A DNA stretch of 64,000 nucleotides from Bolinopsis microptera. Its lineage: Eukaryota; Ctenophora; Tentaculata; Lobata; Bolinopsidae. The stretch is taken from NCBI RefSeq assembly GCF_026151205.1, contig NC_087082.1, positions 496,001-560,000 of the forward strand, written 5' to 3'. Made by a program: the position numbers and the translations under genes. This document shows, piece after piece, positions 34,380 to 44,470 of the stretch. Positions within the stretch are counted from its first letter, which is position 1, and every line of letters starts with the position of its first letter. The notes under the pieces are model-generated. The model did no database searches. It was not told the DNA's origin and saw only the letters and a program-made list of their open reading frames with translations.

Positions 34380-35879
34380 AATCTAACGATTTCAATGAAT
34401 GGCAAAAAGTTAGAAAAAGTTTAATGTACAAAGTTTCTTGGGGTGATAATAGACGAACAGCTAAGTTGGGAACCACGTCTTAATCATTTATTTTTAAAGC
34501 TGAACTCCAGTATTGTATCGATTAAGAGAATTTGCAAATTCATTCCCAAATTTGAATATTTGAAACTATACAATGCTCTTTTTATAACACATCTTAGCTA
34601 TTGTATAAGTTTCTGTGGTGGGATCGCTAAACATAAGCTGAATAAAATCTTTGCAATTCAAAAACGATGTATAAGTTATATATCCTGTCATCACTCCTGG
34701 AGTAATGGATATTATATGTTTATTTCAATAAATATAATAATCAGTAAATTAGAATAGAATCTTGTCTTCTTTTCAGCTCACTCTTCTGAAACCTTTTCCT
34801 CTACATTCTCCACCTCATCATCAACTTCCTCATCTTCATCATCAACATCATCACCCCTGTCTTCATCGCTGGTGGTGTGTGCGAGATTTAGGTCCAGTTC
34901 GTCAACAGGTATTGCTTTCTCATAATACCGTCCTCTGTGTCCTCTCACTGCAATTAAAACTGTTTTGAGTAGCTCAAATCGCAAACGACGTCTAAGATTT
35001 GCCATGATGAGGCTTTTGTCCTGGCTGGTCTTGGCTGCCAGAAGTGTTGCCACTCGTTTAAGGAACATGGTAGCCTGTGGGCCCATACCTCCGGTGGTCG
35101 AGAATACAAGGCCATTGCAGGTTCCTTTTTCGATCTGTACACATCGGTCTCCATATTTCCTTTCGTTCTCTCTCTCATGCTTATTGTACATCTTTGCTGG
35201 GGTGTTGTGATTAGCGTTGGATTTGGCTCCGGGGTGTAAAACCCTGATATCAAAAATGCCATCTCCATTGGTGACCACAGACCTCTAGCTGCAATGTCAA
35301 GCCTTGCCCCATCATCCAGAATGGTACCAGGGCGAAGGCTTTCTCCAGTGCATGGCTGGACGATGTATAAGACTGCTATTTGGTAACATTCCCAATTTTG
35401 ATCATAAAGAATACTACTCAACCTGTGCACGTTCAAGAACTTATAACGAACATATGGCTAGCAAGAACTACTATCTTGAACACACTAAACCGTTATTCAC
35501 TGAGCAGAAAATTATGAACCTGGAGAATCTGCACATGTACCATACATTTATGGAACTATTCAAAATTCTTAAATTTGATGTCCCCCAGTCGATTAAAGAT
35601 CTTTTCAAGTTCTGTCCTAGAAATGAAAAACTTCGTCTGATTGTCCCATTACTGAGGTTAGATATCTCCCAACAGAACTTTTTGTACACCTCTACGAAAA
35701 TTTGGAATGATCTCATCCCCTATGTATTCGAAATATGTGATGCTAATGAAGATGGGATAATAATCCCGGTTTTTCCAAAAATTCAGACTTATCAGCCTCG
35801 TCAGGCATTATTAAATCTAACCTTAAAAAGCACTTGCTATCCCTCCAAAATCGAGATGACTCTAATACATGGTGACTAA
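34380..35879 (+). pseudogene. LINE C ORF2 C-terminal part, interrupted
   Basis: RT thumb and C-terminal region: FLGVIIDEQLSWEPRLNHLF, LYNALFITHLSYC, NKIFAIQKRC, then after the insertion RLLFGNIPNF, HTKPLFTEQKIMNLENLHMY and KIWNDLIP to TAA 35877-35879. An in-frame stop lies just before CTKFLGV (about 34422). Insertion plus duplicated target is 696 bp, a multiple of three, and the reading frame resumes in register, confirming that the insert landed in an ORF. Catalytic RT domain is missing. Confidence 0.8.
34676..35359 (-). mobile_element. Nested 5'-truncated retroelement with 12-bp target duplication
   Basis: ACGATGTATAAG flanks the segment on both sides (34664-34675 and 35360-35371) and occurs once in the LINE frame, so this is a clean insertion. 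On the minus strand it reads a coding tail (LDIAARGLWSPMEMAF, a one-base slip in a T run near 35270, then FDIRVLHPGAKSNANH, VQIEKGTCNGLVFSTTGGMG, LLKTVLIAVRGHRG and an acidic end) to a stop at 34778. After about 100 bp with an AATAAA it ends, as expected of target-primed insertion of a polyadenylated RNA. The same family appears at 31971-32222. Confidence 0.85.
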
Positions 35880-36260
35880 TCTATATTATATCTCAAATTC
35901 TACATCCGGTACGGCTCTGCACACATGATATCTCTCTCTGCCATGAAACATGGGTAACCTTTTGAACTATGATTTAAAACCTAAACCTAAACTAAAACTC
36001 AACTGGGCTCTCCTATGTCACCAAACTAGACCAATAAGCAATTTTAGATAATTATGTTTTTCTATATTTGTATAATAACTAAGTATATTGACGTAGTGGA
36101 TGGTTGAGGGGGTTTCAAGCACAGGTCACTTTCAAATCCTAAAGATAAGCAGTGGCCTTCGGCACTTGAAACCTCTTCAAACCTCCCCTGATTTATTTAT
36201 TATTGATATTGTTTGATTGTGCCGTAAAAATAAATATTTGTTTTATTAATATATTTTGTT

Positions 36261-36848
36261 TTATTGTACATCGTGTAGCAAATTTTGTGTTTAATTAATT
36301 TTTAGTTTTGATGTTTAAAAAGTTTTGAATGTGTTAATGCGGTCAAAATTTCAAATTTAAGAGTTTAAGTTTAAGTATATTTTATAGGGTAGCTCAATAT
36401 TTTCTTACTTATTTGAGAAAATACAATTTTGAAGAAATACAATTTTCTTTTGATTTTATCCTTTCGTGATTTTTTCTATTTTATTGTTCTAATTGTAGTT
36501 TTGTCGTCAAAGGTTGTATATTTGGACCTAGCCAATTTTTTACCGTTCAGCAGAGATTGTATTTTTCACAAAGTATCTATTATTCTGAGTACTAGATCGT
36601 CATGAGTATTTAGTTGAAAATTTATTTAGTTGACAATTTACTTATTCAATATTGATTAAATGCTAGAGTTGTAATAATACTTTTTATTTCGTCATTTGGC
36701 TTTGTTTATTACAGTGTTTTATCCTGGGTGGTAGTCAGTTACGCTACAGAAGCGGAAAGTTAGTTGATGTATTCTTGATTAATGCCTTTTCTTTACCTTA
36801 GATTGTATGTCAGATGAACAGATGTAGTGATATCAAGTCAGACCTGTC
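36261..36848 (+). other. Spacer and likely promoter region of the SENP8-like gene
   Basis: AT-rich, no ORF. Contains the 5' flank of the gene at 36849, with no clear TATA box. Confidence 0.4.
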
Positions 36849-37454
36849 ATGAAAGTTGTTGCCTCTTTTGGGGACACAGCTCTGTACAACAGTGATCTAT
36901 TAACACTTTCCTCTCCTGAATATATCACCGACAATGTCATATCATTATTTCTTGAAATACTCAACGAGGAATGTGAGGAAGTATTTTCCATTTCTCCGAG
37001 TGTTGTTCAGCTCATGAAGTTAACAGAGCCCTCTATGTTGGTAGAAATGTTTGCTGGCCTAGGGTTGAGCGAGTATAAAATAGTCTTGTGTCCAATTAAT
37101 GACAGTAGATCAACAACATGTCAGATGTCTGGTCAACATTGGTCGCTGTTGTGTTACATTCGAGACCAATCTACCGTTTTTCACATTGACTCTTTGAATG
37201 CTTTTAATGCAGCAGAAACTAAAGTAATGGCTTCAAATCTCTCACTTCTGATAGGGCAATCTTTAAAATGCAAGAATCTGTGCTGTGCTCAACAGAAAAA
37301 TGGGTATGACTGTGGTATTCATGTCATTTACTTTGCAAGGGAAATAGTCAAATCTTTCAAGCTCTCTAAGACCTTTGATGCAAAAAGTGTACAAAAGCCA
37401 CTACCAGAATTATATCGGAATTGTCTGATATCTGACATCGAAAAACTACACTAA
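36849..37454 (+). CDS. SENP8: SENP8/DEN1-like NEDD8-specific cysteine protease
   Basis: A C48 (Ulp1) family protease, 201 aa (human SENP8 is 212). Matures the NEDD8 precursor and removes NEDD8 from cullins and other targets in nucleus and cytosol. The catalytic triad is present: His97 in GQHWSLL, Asp114 in FHIDSLN and Cys155 in GYDCGIHVIYFA, with the oxyanion Gln at 148-149. The small size, lack of an N-terminal extension and the YITDNVISLF segment (SENP8 has a similar WLNDH stretch, with Trp where this has Tyr) favour SENP8 over SENP1-7. One exon, as in many animals. The ATG is the first in frame and gives an N-terminus of the family's usual length. Expected to be functional. Confidence 0.9.
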   Translation: MKVVASFGDTALYNSDLLTLSSPEYITDNVISLFLEILNEECEEVFSISPSVVQLMKLTEPSMLVEMFAGLGLSEYKIVLCPINDSRSTTCQMSGQHWSLLCYIRDQSTVFHIDSLNAFNAAETKVMASNLSLLIGQSLKCKNLCCAQQKNGYDCGIHVIYFAREIVKSFKLSKTFDAKSVQKPLPELYRNCLISDIEKLH

Positions 37455-38035
37455 TAATTGGGATAACTCGAGAATAATTTATTGCTTATTTAACAATGAA
37501 GGTGAATTCATAATGCTTACGATACTTGATATCATTATTCCCAACCTTAGCAAGATATTTCTTTATTATTATTGTTATGACATTGGCTGTATATTCGATA
37601 TTACTGTTTCTGGTGTTTTTATGGTTATAATTGGTGAATAGTTGAACACTGGTGAACACTATACACTACATAAGGATCAAGTTTTGGTTCAAGGGAAGAA
37701 TTTCTACACAAGTTAACTATTATATTTGAATATTTGATATTTATATGTTTTCATTTTTGTACTTTTTAACATTTGCTTGAGAGTTATTCCCTCCTCAAAG
37801 TTAAAAATTTTGATATTTCAACATCTTATCGACTTATATTCGCAAAATACTATTACGATCGCTAAGAAAGTAAGAACAATTGTGACAAGATATTTTATTG
37901 GACTATCATACTTGAATGTATTAAATATCATATATTTTACACTATTAATTTGCACATCAACTGACACCAGTTTAAAATTATTACCAATTCCGATCTTATC
38001 AAACTGAGACTGATCACCAATTTCCCAGTTGAGTC
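37455..38035 (+). other. Spacer between SENP8-like and PDIA6-like genes
   Basis: AT-rich, no supported gene; the frame at 37777-38007 has no features. It must contain the SENP8-like 3' end and the PDIA6-like promoter. Confidence 0.5.
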
Positions 38036-41000
38036 ATGTTATTGGTGGCAGTGTCACTTCTCATTGGAAGTGTGTCCTGTTTCTATTCCACTGGAGATAG
38101 CGTGGTGGTGTTGAATCCAGCAAACTTTGACGACAAAGTTATGAACAGCGATTCTATTTGGGTTGTCGAGTTTTACGCACCATGGTAGGTGACCGTGGTG
38201 AATCAAATTTTCTGCATAACATTTTAGGGTGGTGGACCAAATTTAAATGTCACTAAGTAAGACAAAAAGGGCTGAACACCGCTACAATGCTAGATCTAAT
38301 CTACAAATTTGTCAAGATTCAGTTTATTTTTGGCCACCCAAAAAATATCTATATACATGTATATATATATTACATCAGGTGTGGACACTGCAAAGCTTTG
38401 ACTCCAGAATGGAAGAAAGCTGGTAAAGCCCTCAAAGGGATTGTGCAGATTGGAGCAGCCGATGTGGACCAGCACAAGGAACTTGGAAGCAAATTTGGTA
38501 TTCAAGGATTCCCAACTATCAAAATATTTGCTGGAAACAAGAATAAGCCAGTAGATTACAAGGGACCAAGGTTTTTTAATTTATTTACAAATCTACACTG
38601 TTTTATATACCATACTACACATTGAATTAGGATTCCTTTAAATATCAAATTGATTTATTGTAAACTTGTTTACTCTGTAATAAATGGCATAAATGAGTTT
38701 CATTGCTAAAAAATAATACCCATTTTGTACCTCAACTGTTGTTAGTATGAGTAGCAACTTATATAGTTGCATATTTTATACAACTTTTATTATTCAGGAC
38801 TGCAGCTGGTGTCATACAAGAAGCTCTTAGACTGGCAACAGTACTTGCAAACGACCGATTAGCGGGAAAAGGTGACAGCAGCAGTGGTGGTAAGAGCGGG
38901 GGTAAGAGCGGTGGCAACAAGAAGGGAAACCCTGCCGATGTAGTCGAATTAACCAGCTCTATTTTCAACAAAGAGGTCAGTTATAGAGAGGATTTGCATG
39001 AGAATTTTGCTGAACTGTCTAGAGTGCCCAATATTATGTAATGAGCTTGTAGCGCTAACGACCGGCTTCTCCCGTTAAGGGGACCTGGAAAATCGTCAAA
39101 AAATGGGGTCCAAGATTTTCAAAATCGAATAAAAAATGTTCTAAGGCCTATCTCAAAATTCGGCTCGACAGATCTCTTTTAAATGATCCCTAGAACATAT
39201 CCTGAAAGTTTCAGGATGATTCCTCAAAAAATGTAGGAGAAGATAGATTTTTAGACTCGATTTTCAGGGCGCGCGATTGAAAATCGCTCGCGCAATACAA
39301 TTACACATAAGCGCTGACCTTTGACCAGCGATAATTTCGGCTAGGAACAATACTTCTCCATGGGACCAAAAGCAGCTGATAGATATTACTCCCCTCTATC
39401 AGAAACAACTATAAAATCAATTTCGAGATAATTTCGATGAAGACCCCCCCAGCCCCCTTAACAATATAATGGCGCAGGTGTTGGACAGTAAGGATATGTG
39501 GCTGGTAGAATTCTACGCTCCCTGGTGCGGGCACTGTAAGAAGTTAGCTCCCGAGTGGGCTAGCGCTGCTACATCACTCAAGGGAAAAGTAAAGCTTGGT
39601 GCTGTGGACGCTACCCAGTTCGGGGATCTTGCTCAACGATACGGTGTCAAGTATGTATATTCTTTACATTCAGACCCCCCCCCCCCCTTTAAGTGGGTCG
39701 TGGAAAATATCAGAATTTTCTAACTGCTATTATATTGACTATTGAGGTTAAATAATGATGATATGGAATTTGAATATTATATAAATTTACACTATGTGGT
39801 TGGGGCATTTTGCATAGTAAATATGGTTACTACTCCTATATATCATATTATTTGATTGGTATTCGATTTCTGATTATTTTCCTAGGAATATGATTATTAT
39901 ATCTCAATTTGGCTTTAGGTAGGGTGCCCCGCTAAAAGAACTGGATTCTTCCAGGAAGCATCCCGTGCACAGAGCTTGGTCTACATATATATTAAATTAT
40001 TAAGGCCAGAGGGGGGGGGGGGGGGTAAAAGTCGATTTTCCAGTTTTCACATATTTGATCAGAGCTGCTGGAGACGAACAAGAAGAAAAAAACCGGATCG
40101 AAATCTGACCTTGCGTTTTAAAGATATCGCGCGCCAAATATTGAGGTTTACATGTAATTACATGTAAAACTTTAACTTAAACTGTAAAAAGTTAAACATC
40201 CCTTAGTTGAGAATACTGGCCACACCCAGAAGCTGAAACTTGGCACAGTTGTTCCTTGGGCTGTCACCCACAATTCTATTGCACAGAATTTTGATATTTG
40301 CCTCTGTTCTCGAGATATGAGGTTAACTTTACCCCATTTTTCGAAAAATGTCGAATTTGGGGTAAAGTTAACCTCATATCTCCGGTTTTTTCTTCTTGTT
40401 CGTCTCCAGCAGCTCTGAACAAATATATTTCAATCAAAAACTGCAGTTTCTCTGATTGGGTTTAGATTTAGTAACCACTATTTTCTAACTATGTATTTTC
40501 TAACCATTTTCTAACTTCAGAGGATATCCCACTATCAAGTATTTCCCGGCTGGAGCTAAGTTGGACGCGGAAGAGTATGACGGGGGCAGGACTGCAGGAG
40601 ATATTGTGTCCTGGGCTGAGGCTAAACTGGAAGTGTTCGCTGAACCTCCCGAGATAAGAGAGGTAACCTTACAGTGTTATCATTACCACAATTACAACTT
40701 CTTTTTAGTTTGTCTGTCCATAAAACTGCAATTTTGTTTTAAAATCAGGTTATTCGGAATTACTGGGATCTAAAAGGCCTTGTATGTTAGTATTTCAACT
40801 GCCAATTTGCACTCCAATTGAAGAATGAAAATTGGACAAATAATATACCGATCTCATATTGTCACGAAGTTTATTATACATATAATATATATAATATAAT
40901 TTATTATCAGCCTATCTTTCCAGTTGTTGAACGATGAAATGTTTGCGGAAGAGTGCCGAGAGAAGGGGATATGTCTGATCAGTATCCTGCCTGATATCTT

Positions 41001-42134
41001 GGATACAGGTGCTGAAGGAAGAAACAATTACCTCACCACCCTCAAGGAGCTCGGTGATAAATATAAGAAAAGGAAGTGGGGGTAAGTGGTGGCCTATGGG
41101 CTATTTCTTGTATTTAATCTCTTTTTGTTGTTAACTTATCTCGTCATTCCTAAAAAAATTCCTTGTTCTTTTGGATATTAATCGATATTCGGTATTACCT
41201 GTGATTTTGCGAATCAGGAGTTGTTCTATTAACATTTGTGATTTTTTAATTTAACGACCATTGAACCTCAGATGGGCATGGAGTTTTGCTGGAGAACAAG
41301 ACAAACTTGAGGCTGCAATTGAGGTCGGAGGCGCTGGTTACCCTACCATAGTCGCCCTGAACATCAAGAAAAACGCTGTTCTTCATCACAGAGGTGGTTT
41401 CAGCAAGGACAGTATCAACGAGTTCCTCCAGTAAGTAGAGCCACGAACAGTTTCATTAAATCGTACCGTAAGGCGTTTTTGGAAGCCGCGAAAACAATTT
41501 TATAGATCTCCATACTGGAGTAAAGCGCGCGCATGTGCGCGCATCAGATCTACGTAACTCAACTCGATTGTGACACGTATGTTTTAGAAAGCAGGTGCAA
41601 TGTATTCCGCTATTGTGTCGAGACACGTTCGCTACACATTGCACGACACGTTCGCTACACATTGCACTACCGAGTAGCACCATGTTAAAAGTTCGAAAAA
41701 TTAAGACATATACAAAATGAAACTTTGAAATTTGATCGATTGCTTGTTAAGTAAATCAATTGCGAGGGTACTTTGTAATTTCTGCTTTTTGGACTGGTTG
41801 CTAACTTTGCGTATATCAGGTACGTTATTGCTGGACGTATAGCTCCTGCTGTTCTAAGAAAGGACGTTCCTAAGTTGAGGAAAGCAACACCATGGGACGG
41901 CAAAGATGGACAGGTATACAAGTTAATTTGATGACTTCCAAACGCTTGTTACTTGTGATCCTTGTTACTTGTTACTTGTTACTTGTGATCCTTTGATCGA
42001 TAATCTGAAACATAAGTTATAACTACATCTCTTCCTTCCAGATGCCAGAAGAGGAAGATTATTCGGATCTGGATGATGTGGACCTGGACGATATTCCTGT
42101 TGACGAGGAGGGATCTGGTCACTCGGAGCTCTAA
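38036..42134 (+). CDS. PDIA6: PDIA6-type protein disulfide isomerase (P5), nine exons
   Basis: Oxidises and isomerises disulfides in the ER lumen. Exons: 38036-38184, 38379-38570, 38798-38975, 39478-39650, 40521-40662, 40924-41081, 41272-41430, 41820-41913, 42042-42134. All introns are GT-AG and all phases agree, giving 446 codons (human PDIA6: 440 aa). The signal peptide is [15 protein letters not shown]. Two thioredoxin domains carry WCGHC active sites (Cys51/Cys54 and Cys190/Cys193), followed by the redox-inactive b domain ([20 protein letters not shown], as WGWLW in the human protein) and the conserved PWDGKDG tail. The linker after the first domain is Gly/Ser/Lys-rich. The acidic C-terminus ends HSEL, a plausible KDEL-type retrieval signal. 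The first WCGHC motif is split by intron 1. Introns 3 and 4 hold fold-back elements. No damage seen. Confidence 0.96.
39079..39457. mobile_element. TTAA-site MITE in PDIA6 intron 3
   Basis: GGGGACCTGG at the left and CCAGCCCCC at the right are inverted, with TTAA on both sides (39075-39078 and 39458-39461). No ORF. Its right end lies only 16 bp from the intron 3 acceptor, so it supplies the region where the branch point and pyrimidine tract should be. Confidence 0.7.
40051..40426. repeat. Fold-back repeats in PDIA6 intron 4
   Basis: About 45 bp at 40051-40096 (containing CAGAGCTGCTGGAGACGAAC) are inverted at 40382-40426. Inside is a perfect 23-bp stem (40314-40336 with 40358-40380) around a 21-base loop. 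A G-run at about 40011-40024 adjoins it. Probably a MITE. Confidence 0.8.
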
Positions 42135-42215
42135 TGCTCGGCCTGCGCTCTAAATTAAAAGATTATTAGCAGTTTTATTCGCTGTGTTGACGTACTTTTA
42201 ACATTTGGTTTCTTA

Positions 42216-42221
42216 AATAAA
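42216..42221 (+). terminator. Candidate poly(A) signal of the PDIA6-like gene
   Basis: AATAAA 82 bp after the stop codon, the first canonical signal downstream. Confidence 0.55.
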
Positions 42222-42955
42222 TTCTTAAGGGGAGAGGAAGCTTCTAGTATTTATGATTGATATTGCTGATATAAATAGATAAATACACTATATTGCTTAT
42301 ATATGTATAAATACACTATATAAATGCATGTTTTGTTCAGACGAATAGGTTGGCTCTGTTTCGATATTTTATTTTATTTTCCATTGTAATATTTGAAGTT
42401 TATATTCCACTGAAAAAAGAAATTAAATGGATTGTTTTCATTGGTCAACAACTTAGTTACAAGCTGCTGGAAATCTCTGAGTGTCTACAGAATATACAGT
42501 ATTTGTGTCACTATTCGCGGAAATCAGGTGTAACAAATAACACTCTTAAAATGTCTTTAATAATATGATAATACTACTCTAAAATAAAATGAAACAAACA
42601 ATTCATGTATTTTAAATCTTGAAACATAATCGAAATTTCACGGTATGAAAGGGAGAGCGAGGCTTTTCATTTTCTGGCGAAATCAGATATTTATAACAAC
42701 AAATTCAACAGCTGGTAGGATAAGATCCAGGTTTTGATTTAGCAGCCTATAGCTAGCATATCAAGCTTTGTATAAGTTCATTTGTCCCAACTTGAACCTT
42801 TGTGTTTATCATAATAGTCTGATTAAAATTAACGAACAACTAGTTTCAAACTTGTAAAATATCATTCACTGCTATGTTTCTGAGATAACTAACTGTCTGA
42901 TCTCTCTTTGAGTCTCGGCCATATTCAATAGGGAACTCTGCAAACATTGACAAGA
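42222..42955. other. Spacer between convergent PDIA6-like and channel genes
   Basis: AT-rich; no supported gene. Both flanking genes read towards it, so it should contain the 3' ends of their transcripts. Confidence 0.5.
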
Positions 42956-43373
42956 GTTCTATATCCCAATGTCACCCATTCTAGAGAGTTATAATCCCAG
43001 TGTCACCCATTCTAGGGAGTTCTAATCCCAGTGTCACCCATTCTAATGAGTTCTATATCCCAGTGTCACCCATTCTAGGGAGTTCTAATCCCAGTGTCAC
43101 CCATTCTAGGGAGTTCTAATCCCAGTGTCACCCATTCTAGGGAGTTCTAATCCTAGTGTCACCCATTCTAGAGAGTTCTAATCCCAGTGTCACCCATTCT
43201 AGGGAGTTTAATCCCAGTGTCACCCATTCTAGAGAGTTCTAATCCCAGTGTCACCCATTCTAGGGAGTTATAATCCCAGTGTCACCCATTCTAGGGAGTT
43301 CTAATGCCAGTGTCACCCATTCTAGGGAGTTCTAATCCCAGTGTCACCCATTCTAGGGAGTTCTAATCCCAGT
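42956..43373. repeat. 31-bp minisatellite, about 13 copies
   Basis: Unit AGGGAGTTCTAATCCCAGTG followed by TCACCCATTCT, with scattered substitutions. It abuts the next array directly; the joint falls in a CCCAGTGTC phrase partly shared by both units. Confidence 0.97.
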
Positions 43374-44470
43374 GTCCCCAGGTAACGTGCCCCTTACTGG
43401 GTGTCCCCAGGTAACGTGTCCCTTACTGGGTGTCCCCAGGTAACGTGCCCCTTACTGGATGTCCCCAGGTAACGTGCCCCTTACTGGGTGTCCCCAGGTA
43501 ACGTGCCCCTTACTGGGTGTCCCCAGGTAACGTGCCCCTTACTGGGTGTCCCCAGGTAACGTGCCCCTTACTGGGTGTCCCCAGGTAACGTGCCCCTTAC
43601 TGGGTGTCCCCAGGTAACGTGCCCCTTACTGGGTGTCCCCAGGTAACGTGCCCCTTACTGGGTGTCCCCAGGTAACGTGCCCCTTACTGGGTGTCCCCAG
43701 GTAACGTGCCCCTTACTGGGTGTCCCCAGGCAACGTGCCCCTTACTGGGTGTCCCCAGGCAACGTGCCCCTTACTGGGTGTCCCCAGGTAACGTGCCCCT
43801 TACTGGGTGTCCCCAGGTAACGTGCCCCTTACTGGGTGTCCCCAGGTAACGTGCCCCTTACTGGGTGTCCCCAGGTAACGTGCCCCTTACTGGGTGTCCC
43901 CAGGTAACGTGCCCCTTACTGGGTGTCCCCAGGTAACGTGCCCCTTACTGGGTGTCCCCAGGTAACGTTCCCCTTACTGGGTGTCCCCAGGTAACGTGCC
44001 CCTTACTGGGTGTCCCCAGGTAACGTGCCCCTTACTGGGTGTCCCCAGGTAACGTGCCCCTTACTGGGTGTCCCCAGGTAACGTGCCCCTTACTGGGTGT
44101 CCCCAGGTAACGTGCCCCTTACTGGGTGTCCCCAGGTAACGTGCCCCTTACTGGGTGTCCCCAGGTAACGTGCCCCTTACTGGGTGTCCCCAGGTAACGT
44201 GCCCCTTACTGGGTGTCCCCAGGTAACGTGCCCCTTACTGGGTGTCCCCAGGTAACGTGCCCCTTACTGGGTGTCCCCAGGTAACGTGCCCCTTACTGGG
44301 TGTCCCCAGGTAACGTGCCCCTTACTGGGTGTCCCCAGGTAACGTTCCCCTTACTGGGTGTCCCCAGGTAACGTGCCTCTTACTGGGTGTTCCCAGGTAA
44401 CGTGCCCCTTACTGGGTGTCCCCAGGTAACGTTCCCATTACTGGGTGTTCCCAGGTAACGTTTCCAGTTC
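43374..44470. repeat. 29-bp minisatellite, about 37 copies, 3' end of the channel gene
   Basis: Unit GGTAACGTGCCCCTTACTGG followed by GTGTCCCCA, highly homogeneous except near its right edge. On the minus strand its last units supply the final codons and stop of the DEG/ENaC gene (44438-44470) and would form much of the 3' untranslated region. Confidence 0.97.

Larger units (their letters stand above)
34380..36260 (+). mobile_element. LINE C, 5'-truncated, with nested insertion
   Basis: C-terminal third of a LINE ORF2 plus its 3' untranslated region. The 3' region is matched by the inverted fragment at 31218-31592, which fixes the family's 3' end near 36255 (TTTATTATTGATATTG then a TTTTATT-rich tail). 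A second retroelement interrupts it at 34676-35359. Confidence 0.8.

Noticed and set aside
42670-42720. Alternative last exon for the channel gene
   Set aside because: It would stop after six codons; 44572-44438 fits better in phase and length.
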